From Cytospora piceicola (lineage: Eukaryota; Ascomycota; Sordariomycetes; Diaporthales; Cytosporaceae): a stretch of DNA of 64,000 nt. The stretch's first letter is position 1. The number at the start of each line of letters is the position of its first letter. A program made the translations under genes and the position numbers. The notes under the pieces were generated by a model. It searched no databases, was not told the DNA's origin, and saw nothing but the letters and a program-made list of their open reading frames with translations. Below, piece after piece: positions 10,058-22,034 of the stretch. Location of the stretch: NCBI GenBank assembly GCA_023375675.1, contig JALQBC010000022.1:496001-560000 (forward strand), written 5' to 3'.

Positions 10058-12375
10058 ATGGGAGTCGGACGTCGCATTGGGAAAAAGCAGGGTCCTCCTG
10101 AGGCCCTCACCGAACAACACTTCGCCAAACTGAAGCGGAAGGCGGGTCTGCCAGCCGACGAGGTAGAGGCCCCGGCCAAGAAGAGGAGGACGAAAGCAGC
10201 AGCAGACCCCAAGAAGGCAAACGGTGCGAAGAAGGGGCCCCCAGCCGCAAAGGCCACCCCCAAGCAGCAGAACGGCACCACAAAGCCCAAGGCCAAGGCA
10301 CCTGCCACGAAAGCAGCACCCAAGTCGTCCAAGAAGGCCGCCGCCGTTCCCGAGCCCGAAGGATACTCCGATATCGAAATCGACGATGAATTTGGCGACT
10401 CGGATCTGGAGGAGGGCCCGTCCGACTCGGAGGATGGCGAGGCCATGAAGCTGGGAGATGACTTCCTGGGTTCCGACTCGGACGCTTCAGTCTATGATTC
10501 CGACGACAACCAGGAGAGGAGGAAGACGGAGGAGTTTGTCTTCTCCGACGATGAGGGCGACTCAGATGCGGAGGAGAAACTGACGGCTGCAAACATCGAG
10601 GGACTGTCGCGGAAGCTCGACAAGCAGCTCGAGGAAGAGGCGGCTGACGCCGAGGCCGAGTTGCAAGAATCCGCCCTGCAGACAAATATCAGTGGCGACA
10701 AACCCATGTTGCTCGGAGAGGACGAGGACGAAGACGACTTGGCCGCCAAGAAGAAGGCCGTGCTGGCTCCGGACCTGCAGCTCCTCAGGAGCAGGATAAC
10801 GGAGAACATCCGGGTCCTGGAGGACTTCTCCAACCTGTCAGAGGAAGGGAGGTCAAGAGCAGAGTACACCGCGGCGCTGCTCAAGGACATCTGCACATAC
10901 TACGGCTACTCCGAGTACATGGCCGAGAAGCTCTACCACCTTTTCAGCCCCTCGGAGGCATTCGAGTTCTTCGAGGCCAACGAAAGCGGCAGGCCCCTGG
11001 TCATCAGGACGAACACCCTCCGCACGAACCGCAGAGACCTGGCCAGCGCCCTGATCAACCGTGGCGTTACCCTCGAGCCGGTCGGCAAGTGGTCCAAGGT
11101 CGGCCTGCAGATCTTCGAGAGCAACGTGCCCCTGGGTGCCACTCCCGAGTACCTCGCCGGTCACTACATCATCCAGGCCGCCTCCTCCTTCCTCCCCGTC
11201 ATGGCCCTGGCTCCCCAGGAGAACGAGCGTGTGCTCGACATGTCCGCCGCTCCCGGTGGTAAGACGACCCACATGGCCGCGCTGATGCGCAACACGGGTA
11301 CCATTTTCGCCAACGATTTCAGCAAGTCTCGTGCCAAGGGTCTGATCGGCAACATCCACCGCCTGGGCTGCAGGAACGTCGTGGTCTGCAACTACGACGC
11401 CCGCGAGTTCCCCAAGCCCATCGGTGGCTTCGACAGGGTCCTGCTCGATGCGCCTTGCACCGGAACTGGTGTCATTGCCAAGGACCCCAGCGTCAAGACC
11501 AACAAGACGGAGAAGGACTTCATGGTCATCCCTCACACCCAGAAGCAGCTGTTGCTTGCTGCCATTGACTCCGTCAACCACCACAGCAAGACGGGCGGTT
11601 ACATTGTCTACTCTACTTGGTAAGTCGTCTCGTCCCCTCGCATATCAAAATACGAATCTAACATTTCCGCAGTTCTGTATCAGTAGAAGAGAACGAGCAG
11701 GTCGTGGCCTACGCCCTCGCCAAGCGCCCCAACGTCAAGCTCGTCGAGACCAACCTGCCCTTCGGAAACGAGGGCTTCGTCTCGTACCGCGGCAAGACGT
11801 TCCCCCCCTCGCTCAAGCTCACGAGGCGGTACTACCCCCACACCTACAACGTCGACGGCTTCTTCGTCGCCAAGTTCCACAAGGTCGCCGCCACGCCCGC
11901 CAACGCCGTGCTCGTCGACCGGAGCAACGGCAAGTCCGCCGCCGCCAAGGCCCAGGCCCAGGCCGCCGCCGGGGACGACGAGGTCATCGACAAGACGCCC
12001 ATCGTGGACGAGGACGCCGAGGACGCCGAGGACGACGACTTTGGCGGCTTCGACGACGACGAGGACGAGCAGTTCATCCAGCGCGCTAAGCGTAACGCCA
12101 TGAGGAGGCGTGGTCTGGACCCCCATGCGCTGAACAAGAACCAAGCCAAGAAGGATGATGGCTCAAAGGCGAAACCTAAGGAGGCCCCAGAGGAGTCATC
12201 AAACGAGTCCCCGAAGGAGGCCAAGAAAGAGTCCAAGAAAGAGTCCAAGGGGTCTAAGAAGGAGTCTAAGAAGGAGGAGTCTCCCAAGGAGTCTAAGAAG
12301 GAGGTCACGAAAGAGCCCAAGAAGGTCTCCAAGAAGGAGTCTAAGAAGGGTTCTAAGAAGGAGTCGTCCAAGTAG
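10058..12375 (+). CDS. nop2: Nop2, 25S rRNA cytosine-C5 methyltransferase
   Basis: Exons 10058-11619 and 11673-12375 give 754 aa. Nop2 is a nucleolar, SAM-dependent methyltransferase that methylates a cytosine of the large rRNA and is needed for 60S assembly. The N-terminal third is Lys/Ala-rich then very acidic, typical of nucleolar proteins. The catalytic region carries the SAM-binding stretch VLDMSAAPGGKTTHM. It also has motif IV LLDAPCTGTGVIAKDPSVK with its catalytic-type Cys, and motif VI YSTCSVSVEENE with the second conserved Cys. The single intron falls inside the TCS motif, so the splice is well fixed. The C-terminus ends in about 60 residues of KESKK-type repeats, which are longer and more regular than I expect for the family. 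Strong G/C third-position bias matches its neighbours. Confidence 0.96.
12215..12372 (+). repeat. In-gene tandem repeat encoding KESKK units
   Basis: Repeated AAGAAGGAGTCTAAG-like units at the 3' end of nop2 encode a lysine/glutamate/serine tail. The units vary in length and have base changes, so slippage is a likely origin. Confidence 0.8.
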
Positions 12376-13424
12376 GGCTTGAGGATTTGGACGTCGATGA
12401 TTCGTAATATTAGGCGCATTAGGATTTAAGCTAGACGTGATGGCGCATTTGCTGGATGGCCTGTCCAGATGTGTATGCTGCTGGTAGTCGAAAAAAATGG
12501 AAATGGAAAGGAAAAGTCGTTATCCGTCATGATCGTTATTCTTTTTCTCATTGTTATACTCGTCTTCATCGTGAACACCCATCAGACACCCATCCACCGT
12601 GTCATCGTCATTACGACCCTCGTATTTCTAATCGTGTACCACTTGTGCTGCTCTGCTCATCGTACATCAACATGGCCAACTTCAGCTTCCCTCACAAGAC
12701 GGCGCTGTTACGCTGCCATGGCCACCACTCAAGTGTTTCGCACTGCTTCTGCCCTCGCTCCGCTTGGTTCTGCCTATGCTGCTTTTCCTGAATTCAGTTG
12801 GTCGCGAAACCGCCCTACTCTCAAAGGCAAGACACATCCACCGACATCATACTTTGTAATGGAGAGGCAAGGCCCCCAAAACGTTGTTGAGAAAAAAAGC
12901 AATAAAAGCAATAAGAAAAAGAAAACGCCCTCCGTTGTCTGTCATCATGATATCTTGGTCATTCCGTCGTGAGTTTGTCGAGCCAAACCCCTTTCCTGTC
13001 GTAAATCCTCCCGCCTCGTTTCGTTTCCCTCAAGACCTCCAGCCCATGACTCAGGAGGTGATCCCCTATTCAGGTATCGGGATCATCTGCCATGAACCAT
13101 GAGCCCGGTCTGCCGTGCCATTGACCATTTGTATGTTCAATATTGTTGCTTGCATAAAATGAGTCCTGTCCTCATTTCTTGGTATCCTTCCCCCTTTTTG
13201 ATCATAGGCCCCCTTGGCTCAATCGTGTCCGTAACTTTTGTCTTTACGTCGTCGTACAGTTCGTGAAAGCGGTGAAAATAGTCTAAACATGGTAGGTGGA
13301 AAAGCACAGACAGAAGAAGCAGAAGAATGGGGTGAGAAACAGAGAGAAAATAATAAAAAGGAAAGGGGGGGTAGTAGAATCCATCGCAGTGTATGCTCAG
13401 CACAAGCCAAATGGCGGTGAGCCA
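12376..13424. other. Convergent intergenic region, nop2 and byr4 3' ends
   Basis: About 1.05 kb with no convincing gene. It includes A-rich stretches around 12890-12930 and 13340-13365 that could serve as 3'-end signals for nop2 (+); the region should also hold the byr4 (-) 3' end. Confidence 0.5.
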
Positions 13425-16400
13425 TCAATGGCCCGCGTGTTCGGCAACAACACCACGAATCGTCCACCGCCATGCTTCGCGATCACGGCCACCCAAGCCG
13501 AGCCATCTCTCGCACTTCTTGCGCCATCGCTCTTCCTCTTCACGTTGTCTCCTGATGAACTCAGGCCCAACGTCGAACTCTTCGCCCACAAGCCAGTCGT
13601 CTTTGACTTCGCTCACTCGCCCGGTCTCGGTGGTGTCGGCCGTGTTGTCCTCGAGGTCTGGGATATCTTTGAACACGTCGTCCTCGTCATCGAGGAAATT
13701 GAAGCCCTCCATGGGATCAGTGATTTCAGACCGTGCAGACTGGGGGCCTAGCTTGAGCCAACACATGTTCTGAGGATCGAACACCATGCCTCCGACGACC
13801 TGCACCCCCTTGGTGGAGCTGATGTTGGTGATAAGTGCAGGTCTAGGCGTCGCATTCTCCTTCTCACGGACGCCAAATGGTGGGACTGATGTCGTAGATA
13901 AGGAGGGCGACGAGGCAGGTACGTCAAATTCTTTTAGTGCATTGTCATTGCCCTCCCATTGGTAAGTCTCGGGATTATAAAACATGCCATTGACCACTAG
14001 GAAACAACGTTAGCAGCCATTATTAGGTCAATGCACGGGGCCAGGGGCAACTTACTTTTCGACTCCTTGGCAGAATTGAGGTTGGCGATTAGGTGTGGCT
14101 TGAGCTGATGAGGCTTGCGAGGTGCCTTCTTTGGCTTGGCAGTAGCTTGTTGCTGGTGCAAGTTGCTCCGTGTTGCCAGCTGTGCGACGCGTTGCGACGT
14201 GAGAGGTGTAAGCGGACCGGAAGAGGGAACTCGATGCGCAAGATTTGTCTCCCTAGCGATTCTACTCGACGCCGTGTCACGTGCAAAACGGGGCTGATAA
14301 TCCTGCCTTGCAGATGAGTGGGGCGAAGATGGGGCAGGGGAGTTGGCCCTCCCCGGCAACAAATGCTGCATGGTCTTGTTCCTGAACTGTGTCGGATACT
14401 GTGGGGTGGATAATTTGGGCTGCTTGACAAATTCGGACTCGGTCCTTGCGGAAGTCGGCAAGTCGTCAAACGCATCGAGTTCATGCCCATCTCCGAAACG
14501 CCTGGGCCGCTTTGGAAGGCTAAGGGGTAATCGAGCTCCTGCGCGAGCAAGCTTCTCGAGATTGCGATCCCGCTTGACTGGACTCGGCGACCTTGGTGTC
14601 GACCGCGACACGGCACGTGAAGTGGGCCGCGATTCAACCGAAGTATCAGAATCCTGACGACGTAGCTGCCTTTTGCCGTTGACGTTGTATGGCTGAGGAA
14701 CTAAGGCGCCCGCTGGCAGGAGAGCCTTTCTGGCCTGGAACGCAGAGCTTTCTCCGATCGAGTGGCGGTTCCGTTCAATCGGCGTCTTGGGTCTCATTGC
14801 CAGCTGTTGCCGAAGTGTTCCCTCCGTTCGAGAAGGCGGACGTTCAAAGCCTCGTGCTGTCATTGATCTCGCTGGAGAGCCAGGTGGTCTCATGACAGGG
14901 AGAGACCGCTTAAGTCGCAGAAGCTGGGCATTGGTTGTCGTGGGCTGGTTGCCGCGTAGAGAAGGTTCGTTGCGTAGAGAGGTGGTGGAGACTTTCTGTC
15001 CGACTTGTCTTTTCTGAGGTGTCGTAGGAGCTGGAAGGTTCTGGGCGGGTGTAGTGATTGGCGCAGTACCACTCGCCGTTGATGACTGTGAGGATTGAGA
15101 CATGTGGCCAAGTCGGGACTCAGACCGTCTTGTTGAGCGGGACACTATGGGGCCTCCGCTCTCCGATACGGGTTCTAATGAGGAGTGAGGGTGCGATCTG
15201 TCGTGGTGACTACTACTGGGTCGTGGTAGCCGCGAAGAAACTGGGACGGGCTTGCTCGTAAAGGTCAGAGACACGGCGGCCTTGGGGCGGGCAGGACTAG
15301 AAGATCGAGTATCCTTCAGCTTGACGTTGGTATGGAGCTTGAGTTTTCCCGAGTCGAAGACAGACCCGTCGCCAACATCCAAGCCGGAAAAGGGGTTCTC
15401 CTTGTCCTCGTTGGGTTGTGGCAGCAGCGCGGGCTCTTCTTCGATGATGCGTTCCGGTGATCGGGTTTGCCACTGTCTCCTCACCAGCCTCTCCCTCAAA
15501 TCCAATGGGCCGTGGGGCAGTTCAATGCCGTCGAACTGTGCCTCGTCTTCGCTCTCGGCGGTGATGGAGCTCGAAATGCTCGGACTAAAGGCCGAAGCCG
15601 AAGAGCTGCGATTGGAACGCCCGTCCCTCCTGGTACCTCCGAATCGAGTTCCGAGGCTTCCTTCTCCCCAGTCGAAATCGTCCGTGGCGTTGATAGGTGT
15701 CTTCGGTATGTTTTCCCGGGACGACAGCCTCAACGTACCATCCAAGGGTATCTCCAGGTCCTTCTCAAAATCGTTGTCTCCTTGATCCGGAGGTTCAGGC
15801 GTTGTGGCGATCTTTGGCAGTGCTGGCTTGCTGATGAGTTGGCGCGTCTTAGACACCTTGATCGTCTCAGTGCCGTCTCCAAACAAGTCGTCATCGTCCT
15901 CATCTGTATCCCTGTATCTGTCAAGGTTGATGGGGGGGCCGAGAGCCCCTGCGGGAGTGGTGGTGATTTCCCCTTGACCTAGCGCAGGTGCTAATTGCAT
16001 CGGCTTCGAGGGACTGGGGCCCGTTGAGCTGACTTGTCTCAGAGCGGCGGGGAACCTGGAGGGATCCTGTTTCTTGATGCGCAAACCCTCGTCTCCGTCA
16101 GGCAATACAAGGTCGTCGCCCCAATCTTCCTGCAGGATCCTTCTTACCTTCCGGCCTCCAAGCCTCTTGATGGTGGCTCCTTTGACGAAGGCCGTGGGCG
16201 GTATGTTATGGGGAATGGGGATTCCAGCACTTGCAGCGACTGCGATGGCATGCAAGGCTGACGTCTCGTCCTCGGCAGGGAGGTGCACAAAAGTCTGCTC
16301 TTCTCCCTGCACAGACTCCCGCTCGGATCGAAAGGAGACATGTGACGAGAGGCTGTCACGGCGCTGTGGGGGCGCATTGACCATTGGCGAAGGATGCCGA

Positions 16401-16498
16401 AGGGCGAGATCGTCGCCGTCTATGATGAAGTCGTCATCGTCCCAGTTTTCCACCTCGTCCTCAACCGGTTTTCGAGGTTTCAGTCGTAAGGTCTCCAT
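13425..16498 (-). CDS. byr4: Byr4-like septation initiation network GAP component
   Basis: Exons 16498-14056 and 13996-13425 give 1004 aa. In fission yeast, Byr4 with Cdc16 forms the two-part GAP that switches off the Spg1 GTPase at the spindle pole body; Bfa1 is the budding yeast counterpart. The N-terminus METLRLKPRKPVEDEVENWD followed by DDDFIIDGDD is acidic and characteristic. Around residues 245-265 the block FEKDLEIPLDGTLRLS resembles the family core. The middle is long, Ser/Pro/Arg-rich and probably disordered. The C-terminal part (KPHLIANLN, then VNGMFYNPETYQWEGND, and RPALITNIS with GGMVFDPQNMCWLKL) is the conserved Byr4 tail. The 59-nt intron lies between ESK and VNGM and is fixed by that tail. 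Identification is by recalled family pattern. Mob1, of the same pathway, lies about 40 kb away. Confidence 0.85.
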
Positions 16499-17652
16499 GG
16501 TGAATTGCAGCTGCAGTCGATGCGATTAAACTTTTGGTGGCTACACTGGCCGTGAGTCTCGGGCAGTGCTATTTGACGGCGAAGGCGGCAAGGCGATGGT
16601 TCACAAACCAACATTCTTGATGACAACAATGCAGCGCACAACCTCAGAGCATGTCGGGATTCGGGCGCGTTCGATGTTTTGTGATGACGAAGTGTACGGG
16701 TGATTCGGGGCTGAACCCAGTCTGCGGCACACAAGGGAAACGAGCTGACTGCGTGAGATGACAGGTGATAGGTGGGTGGTGGGTGGTAGGTGCCCAGGTC
16801 GGTCCAGGTTTATCCAGGTGGTTAGGTTGATTGATTAGGTGGTGATGTGGTAGATGCGCGGCCTAATCCGTAATAGACGGTTCGGGTTCCTGGACAGCTA
16901 TTGTGGAGTTCGTAGAGGAGTACTTATGTATGTGTATGTACTGCGAGGTGTAGACGAAAGGAAAGTTGAGTAATGCACGTCACTTGTGACTTGGGTTGAA
17001 GGAGGCGGCCGGCTGGGGATTAAAAAAACCCACGGTACTGTGTGTAAGCGAGATTAATATGATGATGGCAGATGGTGTCGCATCAATCGAGAAGCTGCGT
17101 TGAGCTGCCAACGTCGGTGGAGCAGAGAGACAAGCGGCTTGTTCAGATTTAGGGTATTTTCCCGCCCGATTCTGGTGGTTTCTTTTTGTTTTGTTGTTTT
17201 TTTGTTTCTGATCCCGTATCCGTATCCGATCCGTAGCCCGTACCAGTTGACGATATGTATAGTTGGAGAACCAAACAAATGAAAAGTTTCGAAGAAATGA
17301 TGATGAGATGAAGGGGACAATCAATCAATCTGGGGAAAATAGAGAGGGAGAGAGAGTGGAGCGGACGGAACGGACGTTGTTGGTGAGGAAAGTTGCTGTG
17401 AATAGGGCAGAAGGGCAAAAAGGGTTCGAAGGGGGGGTGGGAAGGAGGGGAGGGGGTTAGTTGCACTAAGCAGTGTTGAGAAAAGAAATGGAGGGAGGTG
17501 GGAGGAGAGGCCCTGGAGGCTGGGACGACGACAGGGCCAAAGGTGTCCACCTGCTTGGTCCGGGCAAGGCTGGCTGGCTGGGGGAGCGACGGGTGGAGTA
17601 TAACCCTTGTACATGCCTAGGTACCAGGGTACCTACCTACACAGTAGGTACG

Positions 17653-17684
17653 CTGACATCCTGACATCCTGACATCCTGACGCC
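17653..17684. repeat. CTGACATC tandem repeat, about four units
   Basis: Three exact CTGACATC units are followed by a variant CTGACGCC unit, in non-coding DNA next to CCTAGGTA-type palindromes. Confidence 0.85.
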
Positions 17685-18641
17685 TTAGATTTCCGAGGTT
17701 GCTTGGAAGCACTGAAAAGGCTCTACTTAGTAGCATCCACTGACCCACCCATGTCCAATATGTACAATATGTCCAATGCTCACAGTGCCTGAATTGTATT
17801 GTATTGTATTCGGCCTGGGTACACTGGGACCCTTGTTTTTTTTTTTGGCCCAAGTCAAGTGTCAACAACAGCAGGGGTTAGGCGCTGCAGGGGCTAGGCG
17901 CTGCAGGGCTAAAATGACGCCAGTGGGACGCGTTCAAAAGGCGCGTCTGTGTCGTATTTACTGTATTTACTGTGTACTAACCAGCACTAGTGTTTCTGGG
18001 TACTCTACATGCCAGTCCATGTCTCTTATAAGACATTAGCAAAGGTCCCTTCTCCTTGTTATAGTAATGGTACTACAGTCATCTCTGGTAGTGATCTTTA
18101 TCACAGACACACACATGCTTTTTTCTTTCTTTTCCTTCCTTTCCAGGCTTGGTAGGCTCTTGTGCTGTGTGCTGAAGAAGCAGTCCCGCTGGATTCTTTA
18201 TCTCGCTTTCAGGTGCAGCTGGTCTGTTAACATGCGAGCGTGGCAAAGCAAAAGAATATAATCTAATTAAGCCAACCAGTGGCGTGTGGCATGTGGCATA
18301 TGGCATGTGATTTATGAGGAGGATATGCCAGTCATCTGAAGGTCCGAATTTCTCCAGTACAAGGCAACAATTCGGGAGTCATTTACTCAGCCAGTCAGCC
18401 AGCCAGCCAGCTAGCAAAACCAGGCTCTGCTGCCTAATTTGAAATTTGAGATATCAGAACAACAGTTCCTTTATTTACACGCCACCATACACTAACCAGG
18501 CCTCTCCTCCTTAGACACAAGAGGCATACCCTTGGCAGACAAGACACGACAGTGGCATTACAGGCAGAACTGGCAAGAAAAGCCTTGTCTTTCTTCCATT
18601 GTCGCCACTGTCTCATTTCAATCCTTACACAACCCCCCTCG

Positions 18642-18682
18642 GACTGACTGACTGACTGACTGACTGATTGTCTGACTGACTG
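18642..18682. repeat. GACT tetranucleotide microsatellite
   Basis: Tandem GACT units run with one interruption (GATTGTCT). CAGC/CAGT repeats with a related composition lie about 250 bases upstream near 18390-18415. Confidence 0.85.
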
Positions 18683-18882
18683 GCTTAACAAACGGCACAG
18701 CTGTGCAACACACCAAAGCTGTTAATCCCACGCCCCGGCCACAAGCTCCTTGTGCTCCCTCGTCAGCCACCAAAGAAGCCTTTTCGCCCTGCCAGGAAGC
18801 TATGTATGTTATGTTATGTATTTGGATCGATCTTACACTTGTGGTCCATCTGCTCTAACGCCTCTGTTTCGCAGTTCCCAAC

Positions 18883-20559
18883 ATGGCTCCCGCTCATATC
18901 CTGAGACTGCCACTACAGGGCAATCCAGCCGGCCACGTCCTTGTCCGCGTCGCCCCGCATCATTCTCCGTCCTCAAACGGTCTTCAGCCCTTGGACCTCG
19001 AATTGACGGCAACTGAGGGCGAGCAGGCCTATGTACGGATCCGTAAGTCAGCACTAGAATTGCGTTCCTGCAGCTGTCACCCATCTAGTCTATTCTTTGC
19101 AGCTGGCCTGGTCGATCCGGCCTCGTGCCTTGTGCCTTGTGGGCCGCCTGTCCGGCCAAAAACATCCGAGCCTCCGCCCTGCTGCAACGCCGCACATGTG
19201 TCTCTGTTTGGGGCCCCAGTGCGGGTCAACCTCATCGATCCTGCGGTCTCATCTTTCAGCCATCCCGGCCATCCCTCCCCTCCCTCCCAGGCCGCACACC
19301 CTTCAATCCTCTTGTCAGATGTCGTTACTGATATAGTATGGCCGGCTAACTTTGGATATGTTCCCGTCTTCCTGCAGTGCAACACACCAAGGCCTCGCGG
19401 TACAGAGACCGGAATAGCTCCTTGTCGGATGCCGAATGGGAGCAATGTCTGACTTCCCTCCTCCTTCCCGAAACCCTACCAGCCGGGGACCTTGACGTCA
19501 ACGCCCAGCTCAAGGATGAGGAAACCCTCACCATCAACATACAAAAAAAGATTTCGGGACAAGCGGTACGTTTGGCCCTTCTGCTCTATTGGAAACGTTG
19601 TAAGGCCGGGGATTACCTGCCCGTTTGCCAGCCACATGACCCTACAACAACAAGACATGACATCAAAGACTCACTCGTGTGACCCCGTATCCTAGGAAAC
19701 CGTAGGCACGCTCACCCTCACAGCGAGCGAGTCGGCCACCGAAGACATCAGCATCTTTGACTGGTGCAACGATGTCGTCGAGGTACGGACCAAGCTCGAG
19801 GAGGAGCTCGCGGGGCTCAGGCGCAGGCACGCCGAGCTCGAGAAGCTCGTTGCCGAGGAGACGGCGCACTTCGAGGAGCTCGGGCGCAGCAAGGACGAGT
19901 TCGAGACCGAGCATGACTCCTTCCTGAGGGACCTGCTGAACGAGAAGAAGCTCAAGATCCGAACGCAGGGGCAGGTCCTCTCCACTGCCCAGGTGGACGA
20001 GGACAAGCTTGCGGGTGCCAGTGCCAAGGCGAAGGGCAGTGCACCAAAACGTCGGGGCGCGTCGGGGGCTTCGAGGAAGGGCAAGCGGAAGGCTGATGGG
20101 GCTGCCACCCCTGACGAGGAGACAGACGATGATGTGGCGGCGGCTGACGCGATGGATATTGACTTTAAGCCAGAGAGCCCCGAGCAGGATGACGAGGAGC
20201 AAGTGCTCTCTGATAATGATCGGACCACCGAGGGATCCGAGACGGCGAGTGAGCCGGAGCCAGAGCCAGAGCCCGAGCCCGAGCCTGAGCCCGAGCCTGA
20301 GCCCAAGAAGGCCAGTCGGTCATCTACTCGCAAGAAGGGCGCGAGGGCTTCACCATCCCCACCGGTTAGGACCCCGAGGAAGCCTGACGAGCCTCCAAGC
20401 TCCAACTTGCGAGGCAAATCGCCCGCCGTGGCAGACAACGGCAAAGACGATTACGTGCCACCGCCGAGGGCGCTTCCATTCAAGAAGAAGCCAGCGCCTG
20501 CTCCTGCTCCTGTTCTGGCCGACGACGAGTCGACGGCCTCTGAGGCTTCAGAACTGTAA
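18883..20559 (+). CDS. XRCC4/Lif1-like NHEJ factor
   Basis: Exons 18883-19042, 19378-19565 and 19696-20559 give 403 aa. XRCC4/Lif1 binds DNA ligase IV and supports end joining of double-strand breaks. The N-terminal about 130 residues would be the XRCC4 head: HILRLPLQGNPAGHVLVRV, then YVRI, SDAEWEQCLTSLLL and ETLTINIQKKISG, followed by VGTLTLT. After this comes DISIFDWCNDVVE and a heptad-rich coiled coil (about 135-195, TKLEEELAGLRRRHAELEK). The C-terminal half is charged and low-complexity, with an alternating Glu-Pro stretch (20251-20304) and basic patches. The first intron would be 335 nt, unusually long here. It is chosen because it joins VRI directly to QHTKASRYRD as the fold needs. Removing only 19043-19102 also keeps a frame open but yields unrelated sequence and a stop at 19452. 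The family call rests on pattern. Confidence 0.7.
20251..20304 (+). repeat. Glu-Pro-encoding hexanucleotide repeat
   Basis: GAGCC(G/A/C/T)GAGCC-type units encode an alternating EP stretch of about nine pairs in the tail of the XRCC4-like protein. Confidence 0.85.
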
Positions 20560-20941
20560 AGTGACCATTACTTCTCCACAGGGCTTCATTCAAGTAGGAT
20601 ATGACAATTAAATTACTAGAAACGGTACGGGTGGCTGGTCGAGGACCTTGGTGCCAGTCTATCCAGGTCATCACTTGCGTGAGGCTTGGTATTGGATGAG
20701 CAAGCGAGCGTTATAGTATTAATGCTTGCATAAAGGAACGTCCTTCTTCATCGTCCTTGAAGATTGCTTGTTCTGGTGATTAACTGCTGATCTTGGCTAT
20801 AACTGTTTCTTGATTTAATTCATGTGCATAACTCGTGGCTTTCCTCCCTGCTGGCTAAAATCGACAACAAGACCGTGGACCTGACACCTCAGAACGCCAG
20901 GGACACATGCCCACCAGTCTCTCCGGACCGGGGGCGCCCCC
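20560..20941. other. Convergent intergenic region
   Basis: These 382 bases lie between two convergent stop codons. They hold both 3' ends and no separate gene. Confidence 0.55.
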
Positions 20942-22034
20942 TCACGACCGATCATCCCTCTTGTACTTGCCACTCCAGAAGCTCCTGTAGTGCTTCTTCC
21001 TGCCCTCCTCCGAGATCAGCTGCACCTCCTTGGGCGTGAGCTTGATGGCCGGCAGCTTGGTGAGGTAGCTCTTGAGCCTCTCCTCCCTGGCGCTGGTGGT
21101 GACGGCGATGACGCCCTGGTCCAGCACCCACCTCAGCGCCACCTCGCCCTCGGACACGCCGTACTTCTTGGCCAGCCCCGGGTAGACGTCGTCCAGGGGG
21201 CCCGGCCTCGCCCTCGTGACGGGCGTGAGGGCCCCGTACGCCGAGACGGCGATGGCCCTCTCCCGGTGGAACGCGAGCAGGTCCCCGTGCTGGAGGTACG
21301 GGTGGAACTCGATCTGGTTGAGGGCGGGCGGGACCTTGGCCGTCTGGAGCACCACCTCGAGGTGCCTCTGCAGGAAGTTGGACACGCCGATGCTCCGCGC
21401 CCGGCCCGACGCCCGGATGGCCTCCATCTCGGCCCACTTCGCCTGGAGCAGCCCCGGGCTCCCGTCGGCGAAGAAGGGCGAGTGGATCAGGTACAGGTCC
21501 ACGTAGTCCAGGCCCAGCTTCTCGAGGGAGGCCGAGAAGTCTTCCTCGATGGTCCTGTCGCCGCTGGGGTTGCTGGTTTTGGTGACTACGTAGAGGTTCT
21601 CGCGGGCCACGCCGGCCTCCTTGATGGCGCGGCCGAGCTCAGTTTCGTTGCCGTAGCCGTCGGCACCGTCCACTGTAATCCTCCGGGGTCAGCGTCCACA
21701 GCTCCCTAAATGCGCGAGGGGCCAGACCGGGGGTCAAGAAAATAACTGACAGTGGAAGAAGCCGGCCTTGATAGCCATTACGGTGTCCGCGATGATCTTC
21801 TTGTCGATGGTCTTGAGCGCATCTCGGCCCTTCTTATAATTGGCCGAGCCCATGCCATATGCAAGCTGAAACATTCATCATGTCAGCCAAATACTCGAGC
21901 TCCGGGTATATGGCAGTGTAGCTTACCATTGGGATCTCGTGACCATCATTGAGCTTCAGATATGGGATAAACTTCATCTGCTTTGGAGCTTGACCCGTAG
22001 CGTCCGGCTTGTATGATGCTTCGATAGAATTCAT
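20942..22034 (-). CDS. Aldo-keto reductase
   Basis: Exons 22034-21927, 21865-21751 and 21672-20942 give 317 aa (298 aa if the start is the inner Met at 21977, which begins [17 protein letters not shown] as most family members do). Aldo-keto reductases are NADPH-dependent cytosolic barrel enzymes that reduce aldehydes and ketones. The catalytic tetrad is complete: Asp and Tyr in [11 protein letters not shown], Lys in YVVTKTS and His in [20 protein letters not shown] and [11 protein letters not shown] are the usual barrel motifs. [20 protein letters not shown] lies at the cofactor-binding end. The substrate cannot be told from sequence. GC-rich codon use is stronger in exon 3 than in the 5' exons. 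Confidence 0.9.

Larger units (their letters stand above)
16499..18882. other. Long divergent gap, byr4 and XRCC4-like gene
   Basis: This 2.4 kb region shows no supported gene on either strand. It contains T-rich and GA-rich tracts (17170-17510), palindromic CCTAGGTACC motifs at 17616-17640, and a CTGACATC tandem at 17653-17684. It also contains a GGCGCTGCAGGG duplication near 17881-17908 and a GACT microsatellite at 18642-18682. Confidence 0.5.
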
